In this document: positions 18,721 to 27,284 of the stretch, piece by piece | Layout of the letters: the number at the start of each line of letters is the position of its first letter | Position numbering within the stretch: the first letter of the stretch is position 1 | Origin: Bacteroidota bacterium | GTDB lineage: Bacteria; Bacteroidota; Bacteroidia; Chitinophagales; Chitinophagaceae | Assembly (NCBI GenBank): GCA_013288745.1 | Contig: JABDBG010000007.1 | Coordinates: 1-59,413, forward strand | Length of the DNA: 59,413 nucleotides | Direction of reading: 5' to 3' | Made by a program: the position numbers and the translations under genes | Notes under the pieces: model-generated | Seen by the model: only the letters and a program-made list of their open reading frames with translations | Databases searched by the model: none | Told to the model about the DNA's origin: nothing

Positions 18721-19986
18721 ATGAGAGAATCAAAAAAGATTGCGGTTAAATTAAAACGATTTTTAGCAATGCTTGGTCCGGGGTTAATTACCGGTGCAAG
18801 CGATGATGATCCATCAGGGATCGCGACCTATACACAGGCAGGCGCGCAATTTGGCTATGCAACTTTATGGACCGCAGTACTTACTTTTCCATTAATGGCC
18901 GCTATCCAGGGAATGTGTGCAAGAATAGGCATTGTTACTTCACAAGGGCTGACGGTTACTTTAAAAAAACATTATCCAAAGAGTATTTTGTATACAATGC
19001 TCTTGTTTAGTTTTCCTGCTATTACTTTAAATATTGGCGCCGATATACAAGGTATGGGTGCTGTAACGCACATGATGTTACCACAAATTCCCGCGTTTAT
19101 CTGCAGTATAATTTTTACAGCGATCTTAATGTTTGTGATCGTGCAATACCCTTATCAAAAAGTGGCGATGATATTAAAGTGGCTCTGTTTATCTGTACTG
19201 TTATATATTATTGTTCCTTTTATGGTAAAACAAGATTGGCTGGCTGTTTTGAAAAGCACTTTTATTCCTACCATAAAATTCAACAGGGATTTTTTAACGC
19301 TGTTGGTAGCAATATTGGGCACTACCATTTCACCTTATCTTTTTTTCTGGCAAGCTACTATGGAAGCAGAAGATATGGCACATAGTGTAAAAAAAGTGAT
19401 CGTTGATAAACAGATCATGTCTCATATGGAAATAGATGTAAATGTTGGTATGTTCCTATCCAATATGGTGATGTTCTTTATGATATTGACTGCCGGCTCT
19501 GTTTTATTTAAAGCAGGCATTCATCAAATAGATACTGTAGATCAGGCTGCTAAAGCATTAGAGCCACTAACAGGAAAATTAACTTACTTAATTTTTACAA
19601 TAGGAATTATTGGAACAGGTTTATTAGCGATCCCTGTCCTGGCGGGTTCACAATCTTATATGTTGTCTGAAACATTTGGATGGGAAGCAGGGCTAGATAA
19701 AAAATTCCCTCAGGCAAAAGCATTTTACATTACTATCATCCTATCTCTATTAGTAGGTTTATGTTTAGATTTTATTGGCATCAGTCCGATACAGGCGCTT
19801 ATTTATACGGCTATTTTATATGGTGTAACGGCTCCTGTTTTAATTGCCATTGTTTTACACATCGGCAATAATAAAAAAGTGATGGGCAATTATACCAATA
19901 GTAAACTATCTAATATCCTGGGTGGCATCACTTTAGTGTTGATGACAATTGCCGCTATTGCCGTTGTTTATTTTCAATTTGCATGA
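18721..19986 (+). CDS. Nramp-family divalent-metal transporter homologue with altered metal site
   Basis: A 421-residue membrane protein with eleven to twelve hydrophobic segments. The TM1 region reads GLITGASDDDPSGIATYTQ, so the canonical DPGN metal-site motif is DPSG here (Asp30-Pro31-Ser32-Gly33). In TM6 the canonical MPH motif is SPY (Ser204-Pro205-Tyr206 in TTISPYLFFWQ). In studied Nramps the TM1 Asp and Asn and the TM6 Met coordinate Mn2+ or Fe2+, so two of three side-chain ligands are replaced. It is therefore Nramp-related but probably has another ion preference; Mg2+ is one possibility, since Nramp-related Mg2+ transporters lack the Met. An ATG at 18679 would give 14 more residues; 18721 was chosen because it begins the usual basic N-terminus. 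The OmpA gene follows. Confidence 0.85.
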   Translation: MRESKKIAVKLKRFLAMLGPGLITGASDDDPSGIATYTQAGAQFGYATLWTAVLTFPLMAAIQGMCARIGIVTSQGLTVTLKKHYPKSILYTMLLFSFPAITLNIGADIQGMGAVTHMMLPQIPAFICSIIFTAILMFVIVQYPYQKVAMILKWLCLSVLLYIIVPFMVKQDWLAVLKSTFIPTIKFNRDFLTLLVAILGTTISPYLFFWQATMEAEDMAHSVKKVIVDKQIMSHMEIDVNVGMFLSNMVMFFMILTAGSVLFKAGIHQIDTVDQAAKALEPLTGKLTYLIFTIGIIGTGLLAIPVLAGSQSYMLSETFGWEAGLDKKFPQAKAFYITIILSLLVGLCLDFIGISPIQALIYTAILYGVTAPVLIAIVLHIGNNKKVMGNYTNSKLSNILGGITLVLMTIAAIAVVYFQFA

Positions 19987-20042
19987 TCGAATACCGAATA
20001 TTCATTTTTTTTTATAATTTCAGGCCCTTAACTACACTAACT

Positions 20043-22235
20043 ATGAGAAAGCTATTATTGATCGGATTCGTTCTAATAAGCCTGAATACCATTGCACAAG
20101 ATTATGCAGGCTATAATACGAGTAATTATTCCGGTGTCAACAGCGTTTTTTTTAACCCGGGTAATGTTGTCGACAGCAGGTATAAATGGAGCGTTAACCT
20201 TGTATCGATAAACACTACTGTCTCGAATGATTATGCTACACTAACAACAAGCGGGCTTTTTAAAGCGCTTGGCGGAGATACTTCCAGCTATAATATAGAC
20301 CGTACTAATTTCGGAAAGACTAATTTTTTATTAGATGCAGATGTTTTTGGACCTTCTGTACTATTTAATATCAATGCCAAAAATTCATTTGCCATAACTA
20401 CGAGAGGCAGGGCGATGGTTAATGTTGATAAAATGCCCGGCGATCTATTAAATACACTTGAAAACAGCGGTAATAATGTTCTTTTCCCAACATCTCTTAA
20501 TACAGACGGGTTTAAAATAAGTGCGCATGTATGGACAGAAATTGGTATTACTTACGGAAGAGTATTGCTTGATAAAACCAGCTTTTTGAAGGGTGGTATC
20601 ACATTAAAATATTTAGGCGGTATTGGTGCGGGTTATTTTGGACTAAATGCAAATGGTAAATTAGATCAGGATCCTGCCGGTAATAATTTTATTCAAAACA
20701 CTACGGGTCAACTTAATTATGGATTGGGCGGAGAAGACATCAATAACATCCAATTAAATTTTAATGGAAGTGGTATTGGAGGTGATATCGGATTTGTGTA
20801 TGAATACAGGCCTATTTATATCACAGCAAAAGATCAAAATAAATATAAGTTTAAAGTAGAAGTTGCCTTACATGATTTGGGAAGCATTCGCTATAATCAC
20901 GGATCCTCTGATGCAGCCTATTCTTTGAACACAAATTTTAACCCTCCGTATGATTCTTTACGGTTAGACAGGTTTAGTAAAATTTCAAGTTTTAATGATC
21001 TTGATACAGCTTTAAATAGCGCAGGTTTGAGTATACAAAAAACATCAAATGCAAATGGTAAGTTCAATATGTCTTTACCTACTTCTTTTAGCGGTTCGGT
21101 CGACTATCATGTTGTATCTGGTCTATATGTAAATCTTGGAGGTTCAGTTTCTTTAAACAGAAATAGTTCAAATTTATTTAAAACACATACGGCTAATTAT
21201 ATTGCGCTTACGCCAAGATATGAAGGCAAACATTTTGGCATAGCTGTACCACTTGCTGCGGGCAGTATTTCAGGTTTTAATGCAGGCCTGTCTTTAAGAG
21301 CGGGTCCAATATTCATAGGATCAGGTGCTGTTCTTACAACTTTATTAAGAGGCAACACACAACAAATTGATGTTCACTTTGGCATCATCGTTAATGGCCT
21401 TCAAAAAAAGCCACGCGTTAAAAAAGAAAAAGAACCAATAGCGCCGGTGGCTGTTGTTGCAATTGCTCCGGTTGCTCCGGTTGACACCCCAATGGTTAAA
21501 CTTATTGCAAAAAGCGTTGACACTGATAGCGACGGTATTGTTGATAGCTTAGATAAATGCCCTACAGTAGCCGGTTTTGCAAGATATAACGGCTGTCCTA
21601 TTCCTGATAGTGATAGTGATGGTGTTAATGATGAAGCGGATAAATGCCCAACGATCCCCGGCCTTGCAAAATACAATGGCTGCCCTATTCCTGACAGTGA
21701 TAGCGACGGTGTTAATGATGAAGTAGATAAATGCCCGTTGATTAAAGGACTGGCAAGGTACAATGGCTGTCCTATTCCCGATACTGACAGCGATGGCGTA
21801 AATGATGAAGTGGATAAATGTCCTACACTTGCAGGCCCAGCCTCCAACAATGGTTGTCCTGTTTTAAATGTAAGCAAAGCGATCGTTCAAAAAATAAATA
21901 TTGCTGCCAAAGGACTTCAATTTCAAAAAGGTAAATCAGTTATACTTAAACCATCTTTTGCCAAATTAAATGCGGTAGTTCAGGTATTAAAAACAAACCC
22001 TTCATTGAATATTGATATTGCTGGATACACAGACAATTCCGGTGATTCTATAAAAAATCAGAAACTTTCTGCAGATAGAGCCAGTGCAACCAAAGCTTAT
22101 TTTGTGAAAAAAGGTATAGCCGAAAACAGGATCAGCACGGAAGGCTATGGTGATCAAAACCCAATAGCACCGAACACTACACCGCAGGGAAGAATTAAGA
22201 ACAGAAGAGTTGAATTCACTTTGAGAAACTATTAA
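20043..22235 (+). CDS. Outer-membrane protein: DUF5723-type beta barrel, TSP3 repeats and OmpA domain
   Basis: A 730-residue outer-membrane protein. A signal peptide (MRKLLLIGFVLISLNTIAQ) leads into a long N-terminal domain resembling DUF5723 ('YNTSNYSGVNSVFFNPGNVVDSRYKWSVNL'), predicted as a beta barrel to about residue 455. A Pro/Val/Ala linker follows. Four thrombospondin type 3-like Ca2+-binding repeats then lie at about residues 495-610 (DSDGVNDEVDKCP-type units, each ending in NGCP). The C-terminal OmpA-like peptidoglycan-binding domain contains 'IDIAGYTDNSGDSIKNQKLSADRASA' and 'GYGDQNPIAPN'. It should tie the outer membrane to peptidoglycan. The ATG at 20043 fits the signal peptide; an ATG at 19983 overlaps the previous stop. 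Two lipoprotein genes follow. Confidence 0.9.
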   Translation: MRKLLLIGFVLISLNTIAQDYAGYNTSNYSGVNSVFFNPGNVVDSRYKWSVNLVSINTTVSNDYATLTTSGLFKALGGDTSSYNIDRTNFGKTNFLLDADVFGPSVLFNINAKNSFAITTRGRAMVNVDKMPGDLLNTLENSGNNVLFPTSLNTDGFKISAHVWTEIGITYGRVLLDKTSFLKGGITLKYLGGIGAGYFGLNANGKLDQDPAGNNFIQNTTGQLNYGLGGEDINNIQLNFNGSGIGGDIGFVYEYRPIYITAKDQNKYKFKVEVALHDLGSIRYNHGSSDAAYSLNTNFNPPYDSLRLDRFSKISSFNDLDTALNSAGLSIQKTSNANGKFNMSLPTSFSGSVDYHVVSGLYVNLGGSVSLNRNSSNLFKTHTANYIALTPRYEGKHFGIAVPLAAGSISGFNAGLSLRAGPIFIGSGAVLTTLLRGNTQQIDVHFGIIVNGLQKKPRVKKEKEPIAPVAVVAIAPVAPVDTPMVKLIAKSVDTDSDGIVDSLDKCPTVAGFARYNGCPIPDSDSDGVNDEADKCPTIPGLAKYNGCPIPDSDSDGVNDEVDKCPLIKGLARYNGCPIPDTDSDGVNDEVDKCPTLAGPASNNGCPVLNVSKAIVQKINIAAKGLQFQKGKSVILKPSFAKLNAVVQVLKTNPSLNIDIAGYTDNSGDSIKNQKLSADRASATKAYFVKKGIAENRISTEGYGDQNPIAPNTTPQGRIKNRRVEFTLRNY

Positions 22236-22278
22236 TTCATAAAAAATCAATAATTTCACCAATAAAAAACAACTAATT

Positions 22279-22821
22279 ATGAAAATTTCAAACGCAACTA
22301 AAGTAAGCCTTTTTGCAATTTTGGCTTTCACTGTTTTGTTAACTTCTTCTTGTAAGAAATTAGACAATCTTGTAAAAGTAAATCTTGAACTTCAAATGGC
22401 TCAGGTACCTTTTACGATTGATGCAAGTGCAGCAGGCACAACAGCTAACACAGGTACAGTTCATTTTGATGTTGATAGCGCCATCAAAGCAAACAACGCA
22501 TCTTTTGGTGTAGGAAATATTAAATCTGCAACAATTGATTCTGTAGTAGTCACTTTAACAGATTCAACTTTTAGTGGTGTAACTAATGCTTCAGCTTCAT
22601 TTTATTCTGATGCAGTTTTAACGCCGGTTACAATTGCTGGTAGCAATACTGGTTCAACTTCATCAATCCTTACATTGTCCTCATCTACTACGGCTGATCT
22701 GACAAGTTATTTGAAAGCGACTTCATTTACGTACACTTTTACGTGCACGCATCCGCAAGTCCTTACTCCTATTCCTGCAAGTGCAGTTGCTTATTTTCAC
22801 CTGGTAGTAGAACCAAACTAA
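22279..22821 (+). CDS. Predicted lipoprotein (tandem paralogue 1)
   Basis: A 180-residue protein that starts MKISNATKVSLFAILAFTVL and has the lipobox LTSSC, so Cys25 should be lipidated. The mature part is Thr/Ser/Ala-rich and predicted beta-structured. It is clearly related to the next gene: both share the MKISN start, a CKK-x(5)-LVKV segment after the lipobox, an 'LQMAQVPF' or 'VQMAQIAF' strand, 'DVDSAIKANNASF' versus 'NVDSIIKADNPSF', and a closing N/VVV-x-PN. No known function was recognised. It lies 43 bases after the OmpA gene with a strong terminator downstream, so it could be co-transcribed with the OmpA gene. Confidence 0.75.
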   Translation: MKISNATKVSLFAILAFTVLLTSSCKKLDNLVKVNLELQMAQVPFTIDASAAGTTANTGTVHFDVDSAIKANNASFGVGNIKSATIDSVVVTLTDSTFSGVTNASASFYSDAVLTPVTIAGSNTGSTSSILTLSSSTTADLTSYLKATSFTYTFTCTHPQVLTPIPASAVAYFHLVVEPN

Positions 22822-22842
22822 GATCAACAATTACAACTATAT

Positions 22843-22873
22843 AAAAAGGTGCATTAGTTTAATGCACCTTTTT
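22843..22873 (+). terminator. Rho-independent terminator between the tandem lipoprotein genes
   Basis: 13-bp perfect stem (AAAAAGGTGCATT with AATGCACCTTTTT, loop AGTTT). It lies just after the gene ending at 22821. Confidence 0.9.
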
Positions 22874-22901
22874 ACATGAATCTATAATAAATTAATCGTT
22901 T

Positions 22902-23459
22902 ATGAAAATATCAAATGTAAACAAACCGGGCTTTTTTATAATGGCCGTTTTTTCTATAGCAGTAACATCTTGCAAAAAATCAACTACGCTTGTAAAAGTT
23001 ACAGTTCCGGTGCAAATGGCACAGATAGCCTTTGCTATTCCGCCAAGTCAAACGGTTAGTGATACAACTGTTACTGTTTATTGTAATGTAGACAGTATTA
23101 TCAAAGCAGACAACCCATCTTTTAATGGAACCAATATTAAATCGGTTGCGGCCATAGCAGCTAATATTTCTTTAAGCAATGCAGACAATACTGACAACTT
23201 TGGTAATTTTAATTCCGCTGAAATGCAAATTTCTTCTACTGAAAATGCTGCTGCAACTACTTTTGCGCAGGTAACCAATAACCCTGCTAGCTATGCTGAT
23301 GTATTAAATCTTCCTGTAACTCCATCTATAGAATTGAAGAACTATTTTGATGCTACTTTATTCACATTTACTTTCAGAAGCTCGCTAATCTCACCAACAT
23401 TTGTTGCACTTAATGCTACTGCGACTATTAATTTTAATGTAGTAGTTGGCCCTAACTAA
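22902..23459 (+). CDS. Predicted lipoprotein (tandem paralogue 2)
   Basis: A 185-residue protein beginning MKISNVNKPGFFIMAVFSIAVTSCKK, with a lipobox at VTSC. The mature chain is related to the preceding gene product (see 22279-22821) through several collinear segments and has the same C-terminal 'NFNVVVGPN'-type ending. Predicted to be a surface or periplasmic beta-sandwich-like lipoprotein of unknown function. The gene has no close promoter match that I could find. A terminator separates it from its paralogue, so it is probably transcribed on its own. It converges on the Nei-like gene. Confidence 0.72.
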   Translation: MKISNVNKPGFFIMAVFSIAVTSCKKSTTLVKVTVPVQMAQIAFAIPPSQTVSDTTVTVYCNVDSIIKADNPSFNGTNIKSVAAIAANISLSNADNTDNFGNFNSAEMQISSTENAAATTFAQVTNNPASYADVLNLPVTPSIELKNYFDATLFTFTFRSSLISPTFVALNATATINFNVVVGPN

Positions 23460-23509
23460 ACAATAATTACAATTTATAAATAACAAGGCGCAAAATAAAT
23501 CCACCTTGT

Positions 23510-24247
23510 TTATTTATACAACACCTGGCAATTATTACAAAAGAAAGTCCGCCTGTTTGTAGCGCCAAGATATTCTCTCACCAATTTTATATTACAGCGT
23601 GGGCATACCGATTTGCTGTAAACTAACCAGTGTAGTCTTAGTTCAAAAGCTTTCTTCCATTTCAAAAAATCGAAACTATACTCACGGGCTATTTTCACAA
23701 TTTCTTTTAGCTTTTTAGCTGGTATTTTTCCGACAATACTTTTAGGATGTACTGCAGTAATAAACAATACTTCGTTCTTAATAATATTACCAACGCCTGC
23801 GAAAATATCCTGGTTTAATAATGCATCGGTTATTAATGCATTAGGAATTGCTTCTAATTTCTTAATTGCTTTTGTTGCATCCCAGTCATCACTCATTACG
23901 TCTGCCGACCAGTCGTATACTCCATTCAAATCCCCCTCGATCAATGTTACCGAACAAGTATAAAAATAGAGGTCGCCATTTGAAAATTTTAAATGTAATC
24001 GTAAGGATTTATCAGGTTTTGTTTGTTCATTAATACTATAAGAACCGAACATCAGTAAATGTATTTTTATCGTAAAGCCGGAAAAACTTATCAATGTATG
24101 CTTACCCCAGCTTTTAAAAGCAATTACTTTTTTACCTACAAGCCTCGGCATATCAATTTTTGCATTGCCTGATGCCTCCAATATTTTTTTTCCATTAAAT
24201 AATTGCACTGCTTCTTTGATAATAACGATCGACGGGCCTTCAGGCAT
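23510..24247 (-). CDS. Fpg/Nei-family DNA glycosylase/AP lyase (endonuclease VIII-like)
   Basis: A 245-residue base-excision repair enzyme that removes oxidised bases and cleaves the abasic site. The N-terminus MPEGPSIVIIKEA gives the catalytic Pro2 and Glu3 of the family; most Nei proteins have Glu where Ser6 stands. Lys49 in SWGKHTL is the conserved beta-hairpin lysine. The helix-two-turn-helix region reads 'NQDIFAGVGNIIKNEVLF' (residues about 150-167). The C-terminal zinc finger has the C-x2-C ... C-x2-C pattern in SVCPRCNIKL and FFCNNCQVLYK. It is a neighbour of the DUF72 and Ku genes. The choice between Nei and Fpg rests on the MPEGP start. Confidence 0.9.
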   Translation of the reverse strand: MPEGPSIVIIKEAVQLFNGKKILEASGNAKIDMPRLVGKKVIAFKSWGKHTLISFSGFTIKIHLLMFGSYSINEQTKPDKSLRLHLKFSNGDLYFYTCSVTLIEGDLNGVYDWSADVMSDDWDATKAIKKLEAIPNALITDALLNQDIFAGVGNIIKNEVLFITAVHPKSIVGKIPAKKLKEIVKIAREYSFDFLKWKKAFELRLHWLVYSKSVCPRCNIKLVREYLGATNRRTFFCNNCQVLYK

Positions 24248-24336
24248 AAAGTTTATTTTATAAGCTATAACAAAGGACAGACCAGTAATATTGGTTTCGT
24301 TTTTGTTATAAATAATGGGATCAAAAACGATAGCAT

Positions 24337-25071
24337 ATGAAATGGCATATTGGATGTTCAGGATTTAGTTATAAGGAGTGGAAAGGACTTTTTTACCCCG
24401 AAAAATTACCACAGAGCAAATGGCTGGCTTATTATTGTGAACACTTTAATACGCTTGAATTGAATAATACTTTCTATCGTTTTCCGCAATTGAAAACAAT
24501 GGAAGACTGGTACAATAAAACGCCGGATAAATTTTCTTTTACTGTTAAGGCGCCGCGTATCATTACACATTATAAACAGTTGGTTGAAACAGAAGACCTT
24601 GTTGCAGAATTTTATATCGTTTGCAAAAATGGATTAAAAGATAAATTAGGGCCTATCTTATTTCAATTCCCGCCAAGGTTTTTATACACTCCTGAAAACT
24701 TGCAAAGAATTTTAAAAAGCCTTGATACAACATTTATAAACGTGGTGGAATTTCGTCATAGCAGCTGGTGGTGTGAGGAAGTTTATACACAATTGACACA
24801 AAAAAATATAATTTTCTGCGGTGTTAGCCATCCAAGTTTGCCTAAAGATGTTGTTGTTAATAACGCTACTGTTTATTATCGCTTTCATGGTACGCCACAA
24901 TTATTTTTATCAGAGTATGATGAAGAAACTTTGGAAGTGATCGCTAATAAAATATTTGATCATAACAGGGTAAAAAATGTTTACTGTTATTTTAATAATA
25001 CTATGACAGTATCTGCTATAAAAAATGCAGAATGGTTACAACAATATTCAATGATGAATAAAGTGTATTAA
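24337..25071 (+). CDS. DUF72 (YecE-family) protein
   Basis: A 244-residue cytoplasmic TIM-barrel-like protein of the DUF72/YecE family. It starts MKWHIGCSGFSYKEWKGLFYPEKLP, the typical family head. The next segments are 'YCEHFNTLELNNTFYRFPQ', 'FSFTVKAPRIITHYKQL', 'LGPILFQFPPRF' and 'VEFRHSSWW', and near the end 'VYYRFHGTP' and 'VYCYFNNTM'. The biochemical function of the family is not established. It diverges from the nei-like gene and its stop overlaps the stop of the ku gene by four bases, so it sits inside a block of DNA-repair genes. Confidence 0.92.
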   Translation: MKWHIGCSGFSYKEWKGLFYPEKLPQSKWLAYYCEHFNTLELNNTFYRFPQLKTMEDWYNKTPDKFSFTVKAPRIITHYKQLVETEDLVAEFYIVCKNGLKDKLGPILFQFPPRFLYTPENLQRILKSLDTTFINVVEFRHSSWWCEEVYTQLTQKNIIFCGVSHPSLPKDVVVNNATVYYRFHGTPQLFLSEYDEETLEVIANKIFDHNRVKNVYCYFNNTMTVSAIKNAEWLQQYSMMNKVY

Positions 25072-25865
25072 GATGCCTTTTTAGTTTTTGTTGTTTTAGC
25101 TGATTTTACAGACAGGCTCGCTTTTAATTGTGACATCAGGTCTTTTGTTTTACTCGGGCTCATTTTCATTTGCACTACGGGCGCTTTTGCTTTTCCTTTT
25201 GATTTGGCGCGTATCAACTTTAATAATTGTCCGGAGTATTCATCCTTATATTTAGCAATATCGAATTTATCAGATAATTGATTGATCAAAGAAATTGCCA
25301 TTTTTAATTCATTCGGCTTAACTGGTATTTTTGCCGGAAGCCCCAACCCTTTTGTATCCCGGATCTCCTCTGCAAAGCGTACACGGTTTAAAATAATTAC
25401 ATTATCAGAAACTCTAAGAATAGCCAAACTTTCTTTGCTACGCATTACAAAAGTTGCAACGCCTACTTTACCGGTTTTTTGTAAAGCTTCACGCAACAAG
25501 GCATAAGCACGCACCCCGGATTTTTCGGGAACAAGATAATAGGGCGTTTCATAATAAACACTATCGATCTCTTTTTCCGAAACAAAATCATCTATCTCAA
25601 TTACTTTAGATTTCACAGCACTAACGCTTTCGAAATCTTTATCAGTTAACACCACATATTTATCATCGATAAAATACCCTTTAACGATATTGTTCCATTC
25701 AACCTCTTTACCCGTTTTTTCATTTACGCGTTTGAATTTAATATTGGATAGATCTTTCTTATCCAACATATCAAGGTCAAGTTCGCTGCTTTGTGTGGCG
25801 CTAAACAGCTTTACAGGAATATTAACCAAACCAAAGCCTATTGTGCCTGTCCATAAAGATTTCAT
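25068..25865 (-). CDS. ku: Non-homologous end-joining protein Ku
   Basis: Bacterial Ku binds DNA double-strand ends and recruits LigD. The 265-residue chain starts MKSLWTGTIGFGLVNIPVKLFSAT, the family N-terminus. It has the core beta-barrel ('VEWNNIVKGYFIDDKYVVLTDKDFE', 'IDDFVSEKEIDSVYYETPYYLVPEK', 'ALLREALQKTGKVGVATFVMRSKESLAILR') and a basic, Lys-rich C-terminal tail (about residues 225-265) that resembles the DNA-binding extension of other bacterial Ku proteins. Its partner ligD lies 1.4 kb away on the opposite strand. The ferritin gene upstream is separated by a terminator hairpin, so Ku has its own transcript. Confidence 0.97.
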   Translation of the reverse strand: MKSLWTGTIGFGLVNIPVKLFSATQSSELDLDMLDKKDLSNIKFKRVNEKTGKEVEWNNIVKGYFIDDKYVVLTDKDFESVSAVKSKVIEIDDFVSEKEIDSVYYETPYYLVPEKSGVRAYALLREALQKTGKVGVATFVMRSKESLAILRVSDNVIILNRVRFAEEIRDTKGLGLPAKIPVKPNELKMAISLINQLSDKFDIAKYKDEYSGQLLKLIRAKSKGKAKAPVVQMKMSPSKTKDLMSQLKASLSVKSAKTTKTKKAS

Positions 25866-25892
25866 AATGATTATTTATACTACTTATAAAAC

Positions 25893-25925
25893 AAAAATCG
25901 GGCACAAATTACTATGCCCGATTTT
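25893..25925 (-). terminator. Rho-independent terminator between the ferritin and ku genes
   Basis: 11-bp perfect stem (AAAATCGGGCA with TGCCCGATTTT, 10-base loop). On the minus strand it is followed by T-rich sequence, 22 bases after the ferritin stop. Confidence 0.78.
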
Positions 25926-25946
25926 CTATTATGAAAACTGTGTTAT

Positions 25947-26489
25947 TTATGGTTTGTCTGCAGTTACATCCTGTGCCAGTTTAGCATCATCCGGAGTGCC
26001 TAAAAGATCTCTGTCGAAAGAATAAAGCGCAGAATGTTCGTTGCCTGCCACTTTAATTTTATCCAACAGTTCAATTGCTAATGTTTCTTCTTCTGTCTGT
26101 TCTTTAACGAACCATTGCATAAAATTCCAGGTTGCCCAATCTTCTTCGGTCAAACTTAATTTTACCAATTTATATATCCAGGTAGTATTATCAACTTCTT
26201 GTTTGAATACGCTTTCAAAACATTCCTGCAAATTTTTAGGATCAGGAATGGGATCAGGAATGGCTGTTACGGTAACCTTGCCGCCTCTTTTTAAAATGTA
26301 TTCCAGTATTTTCATCATGTGGTTACGCTCTTCCTGCGCATGCCTGAAAAGAAAATTAGAAACACCACCAAAAGCCTGACTATCTGCCCATGCTCCCAGA
26401 GATAAGTAAATTTGTGCCGCATGTGCCTCTTTTGTCATTTGCGCATTTAGTGCAGCTTCAATTGTTTTTGAAAGTCTGTTCGTATTCAT
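25947..26489 (-). CDS. Non-haem ferritin
   Basis: A 180-residue ferritin that oxidises Fe2+ and stores iron in a 24-subunit shell. Ferroxidase-centre residues are visible: Glu21 in the first helix (TKEAHAAQIYLSL), Glu54 with His57 (EERNHM), Glu98 (KQEVDNT) and the EQTEEE segment around 130-135. The length is that of FTN-type ferritin, not Dps. The tail after residue 165 is short and charged. It sits between ku and the small 26538 gene on the minus strand; a terminator follows. Its place within the repair block suggests protection of DNA from iron-driven oxidation, which is inference. Confidence 0.95.
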   Translation of the reverse strand: MNTNRLSKTIEAALNAQMTKEAHAAQIYLSLGAWADSQAFGGVSNFLFRHAQEERNHMMKILEYILKRGGKVTVTAIPDPIPDPKNLQECFESVFKQEVDNTTWIYKLVKLSLTEEDWATWNFMQWFVKEQTEEETLAIELLDKIKVAGNEHSALYSFDRDLLGTPDDAKLAQDVTADKP

Positions 26490-26537
26490 ATCTGTTACTT
26501 GTTTTAATAAAAGGGTTATAATTATAAATGAATGTAG

Positions 26538-26771
26538 CTATTTATTTTTATTTGCAGGATGACTATGCGTATGTTTATGCAAATTCATCCCGTAAGTGTA
26601 ATTTGTAGCCATAATTACATCGTTGCAATCAAAATGCTTAATAACACCATTTTCAACCAGCGCCACAATCCAACAGGTATTTTGGTGCATACCATAATCT
26701 ATTATAAAAATTGCCTGCCCTTTTCCTAAAGGGGTATCTACCAGTATTGCAGGATCCAATTGATGAATCAT
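26538..26771 (-). CDS. Small conserved-type hypothetical protein
   Basis: A 77-residue protein with no signal peptide. The N-terminal 55 residues ('DTPLGKGQAIFIIDYGMHQNTCWIVALVENGVIKHFDCNDVI') look like a small beta-barrel fold with alternating hydrophobic strands. The C-terminus is His/Asn-rich (LHKHTHSHPANKNK), which could bind metal. I do not recognise a named family, though similar short proteins with a 'PLGKGQAIFIIDYG' core occur in Bacteroidota. It is 48 bases upstream of the ferritin gene on the same strand, so the two may be co-transcribed. Confidence 0.6.
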   Translation of the reverse strand: MIHQLDPAILVDTPLGKGQAIFIIDYGMHQNTCWIVALVENGVIKHFDCNDVIMATNYTYGMNLHKHTHSHPANKNK

Positions 26772-26965
26772 AATCTATCTGCCATTCTTTAGCCAACAGC
26801 TTCGCTATTACCAAGTTAAAACTGTGCCATCTTTTACACAGTTTGCATTTTTCGCTATCATAGGTCTGGTTTTTAATTAAAATAATTGTCCCAAATCATC
26901 CGCGGGTAAGCGGGCAATTCGTGGAAATTATTACTATAAATCAGTATCTTTTCCTTATCATTTTC

Positions 26966-26980
26966 TGGCATGGTGATTGA
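26966..26980 (+). promoter_or_regulatory. Possible -24/-12 (sigma-54-like) element before the 27029 gene
   Basis: TGGCAT-N5-TTGA resembles the sigma-54 consensus TGGCAC-N5-TTGC with two mismatches. It lies 48 bases before the start. A similar TGGCAT element precedes the 32730 gene. The 257-base gap 26772-27028 holds nothing else I recognise, apart from a short AAACTGTG/CACAGTTT stem. Confidence 0.3.
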
Positions 26981-27028
26981 ACTTCTCTGCTTGTTAATTT
27001 ATAACAATAACAATTAAAATTTAAAACG

Positions 27029-27217
27029 ATGCCTACTAAAATGCATAACGACGTATCACGTCAAAATGATGACACAAAAAGCCGTCAAGCAACTCAAGGA
27101 AGTCAATCGAAAACCAACCGTCAATCATCGCAGTCTACGAGTAAAACCGCTCATAGAACCAACATGAAAGATGAGGATGTAGATAACAACAATTCTTCGA
27201 GAAGTTCGAGAAAATAG
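27029..27217 (+). CDS. Small hydrophilic, disordered protein
   Basis: A 62-residue protein made almost only of Ser, Thr, Gln, Asn, Lys, Arg and Asp (MPTKMHNDVSRQNDDTKS...SSRSSRK), without hydrophobic segments. It is certainly disordered and resembles short hydrophilic stress proteins, but I recognise no family. A strong terminator (11-bp stem with a GAAA loop) just after the stop and a possible -24/-12 element upstream support a real transcription unit. It precedes ligD by 67 bases. Confidence 0.65.
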   Translation: MPTKMHNDVSRQNDDTKSRQATQGSQSKTNRQSSQSTSKTAHRTNMKDEDVDNNNSSRSSRK

Positions 27218-27235
27218 ATCAATCAATATTTAATG

Positions 27236-27267
27236 CGGGGAGAATAGAAATATTCTCCCCGTTTTTT
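27236..27267 (+). terminator. Rho-independent terminator with GAAA tetraloop
   Basis: 11-bp perfect stem (CGGGGAGAATA with TATTCTCCCCG) closed by GAAA and followed by six T. It lies between the 27029 gene and ligD. Confidence 0.92.
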
Positions 27268-27284
27268 AATTAACCATAGAAGCT

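Noticed and set aside
21401-21877. A 158-codon minus-strand frame opposite the TSP3 repeats
   Set aside because: It is the antisense of the DSDGVNDE repeats, and its repetitive Leu/Ser pattern is a product of that repetition.
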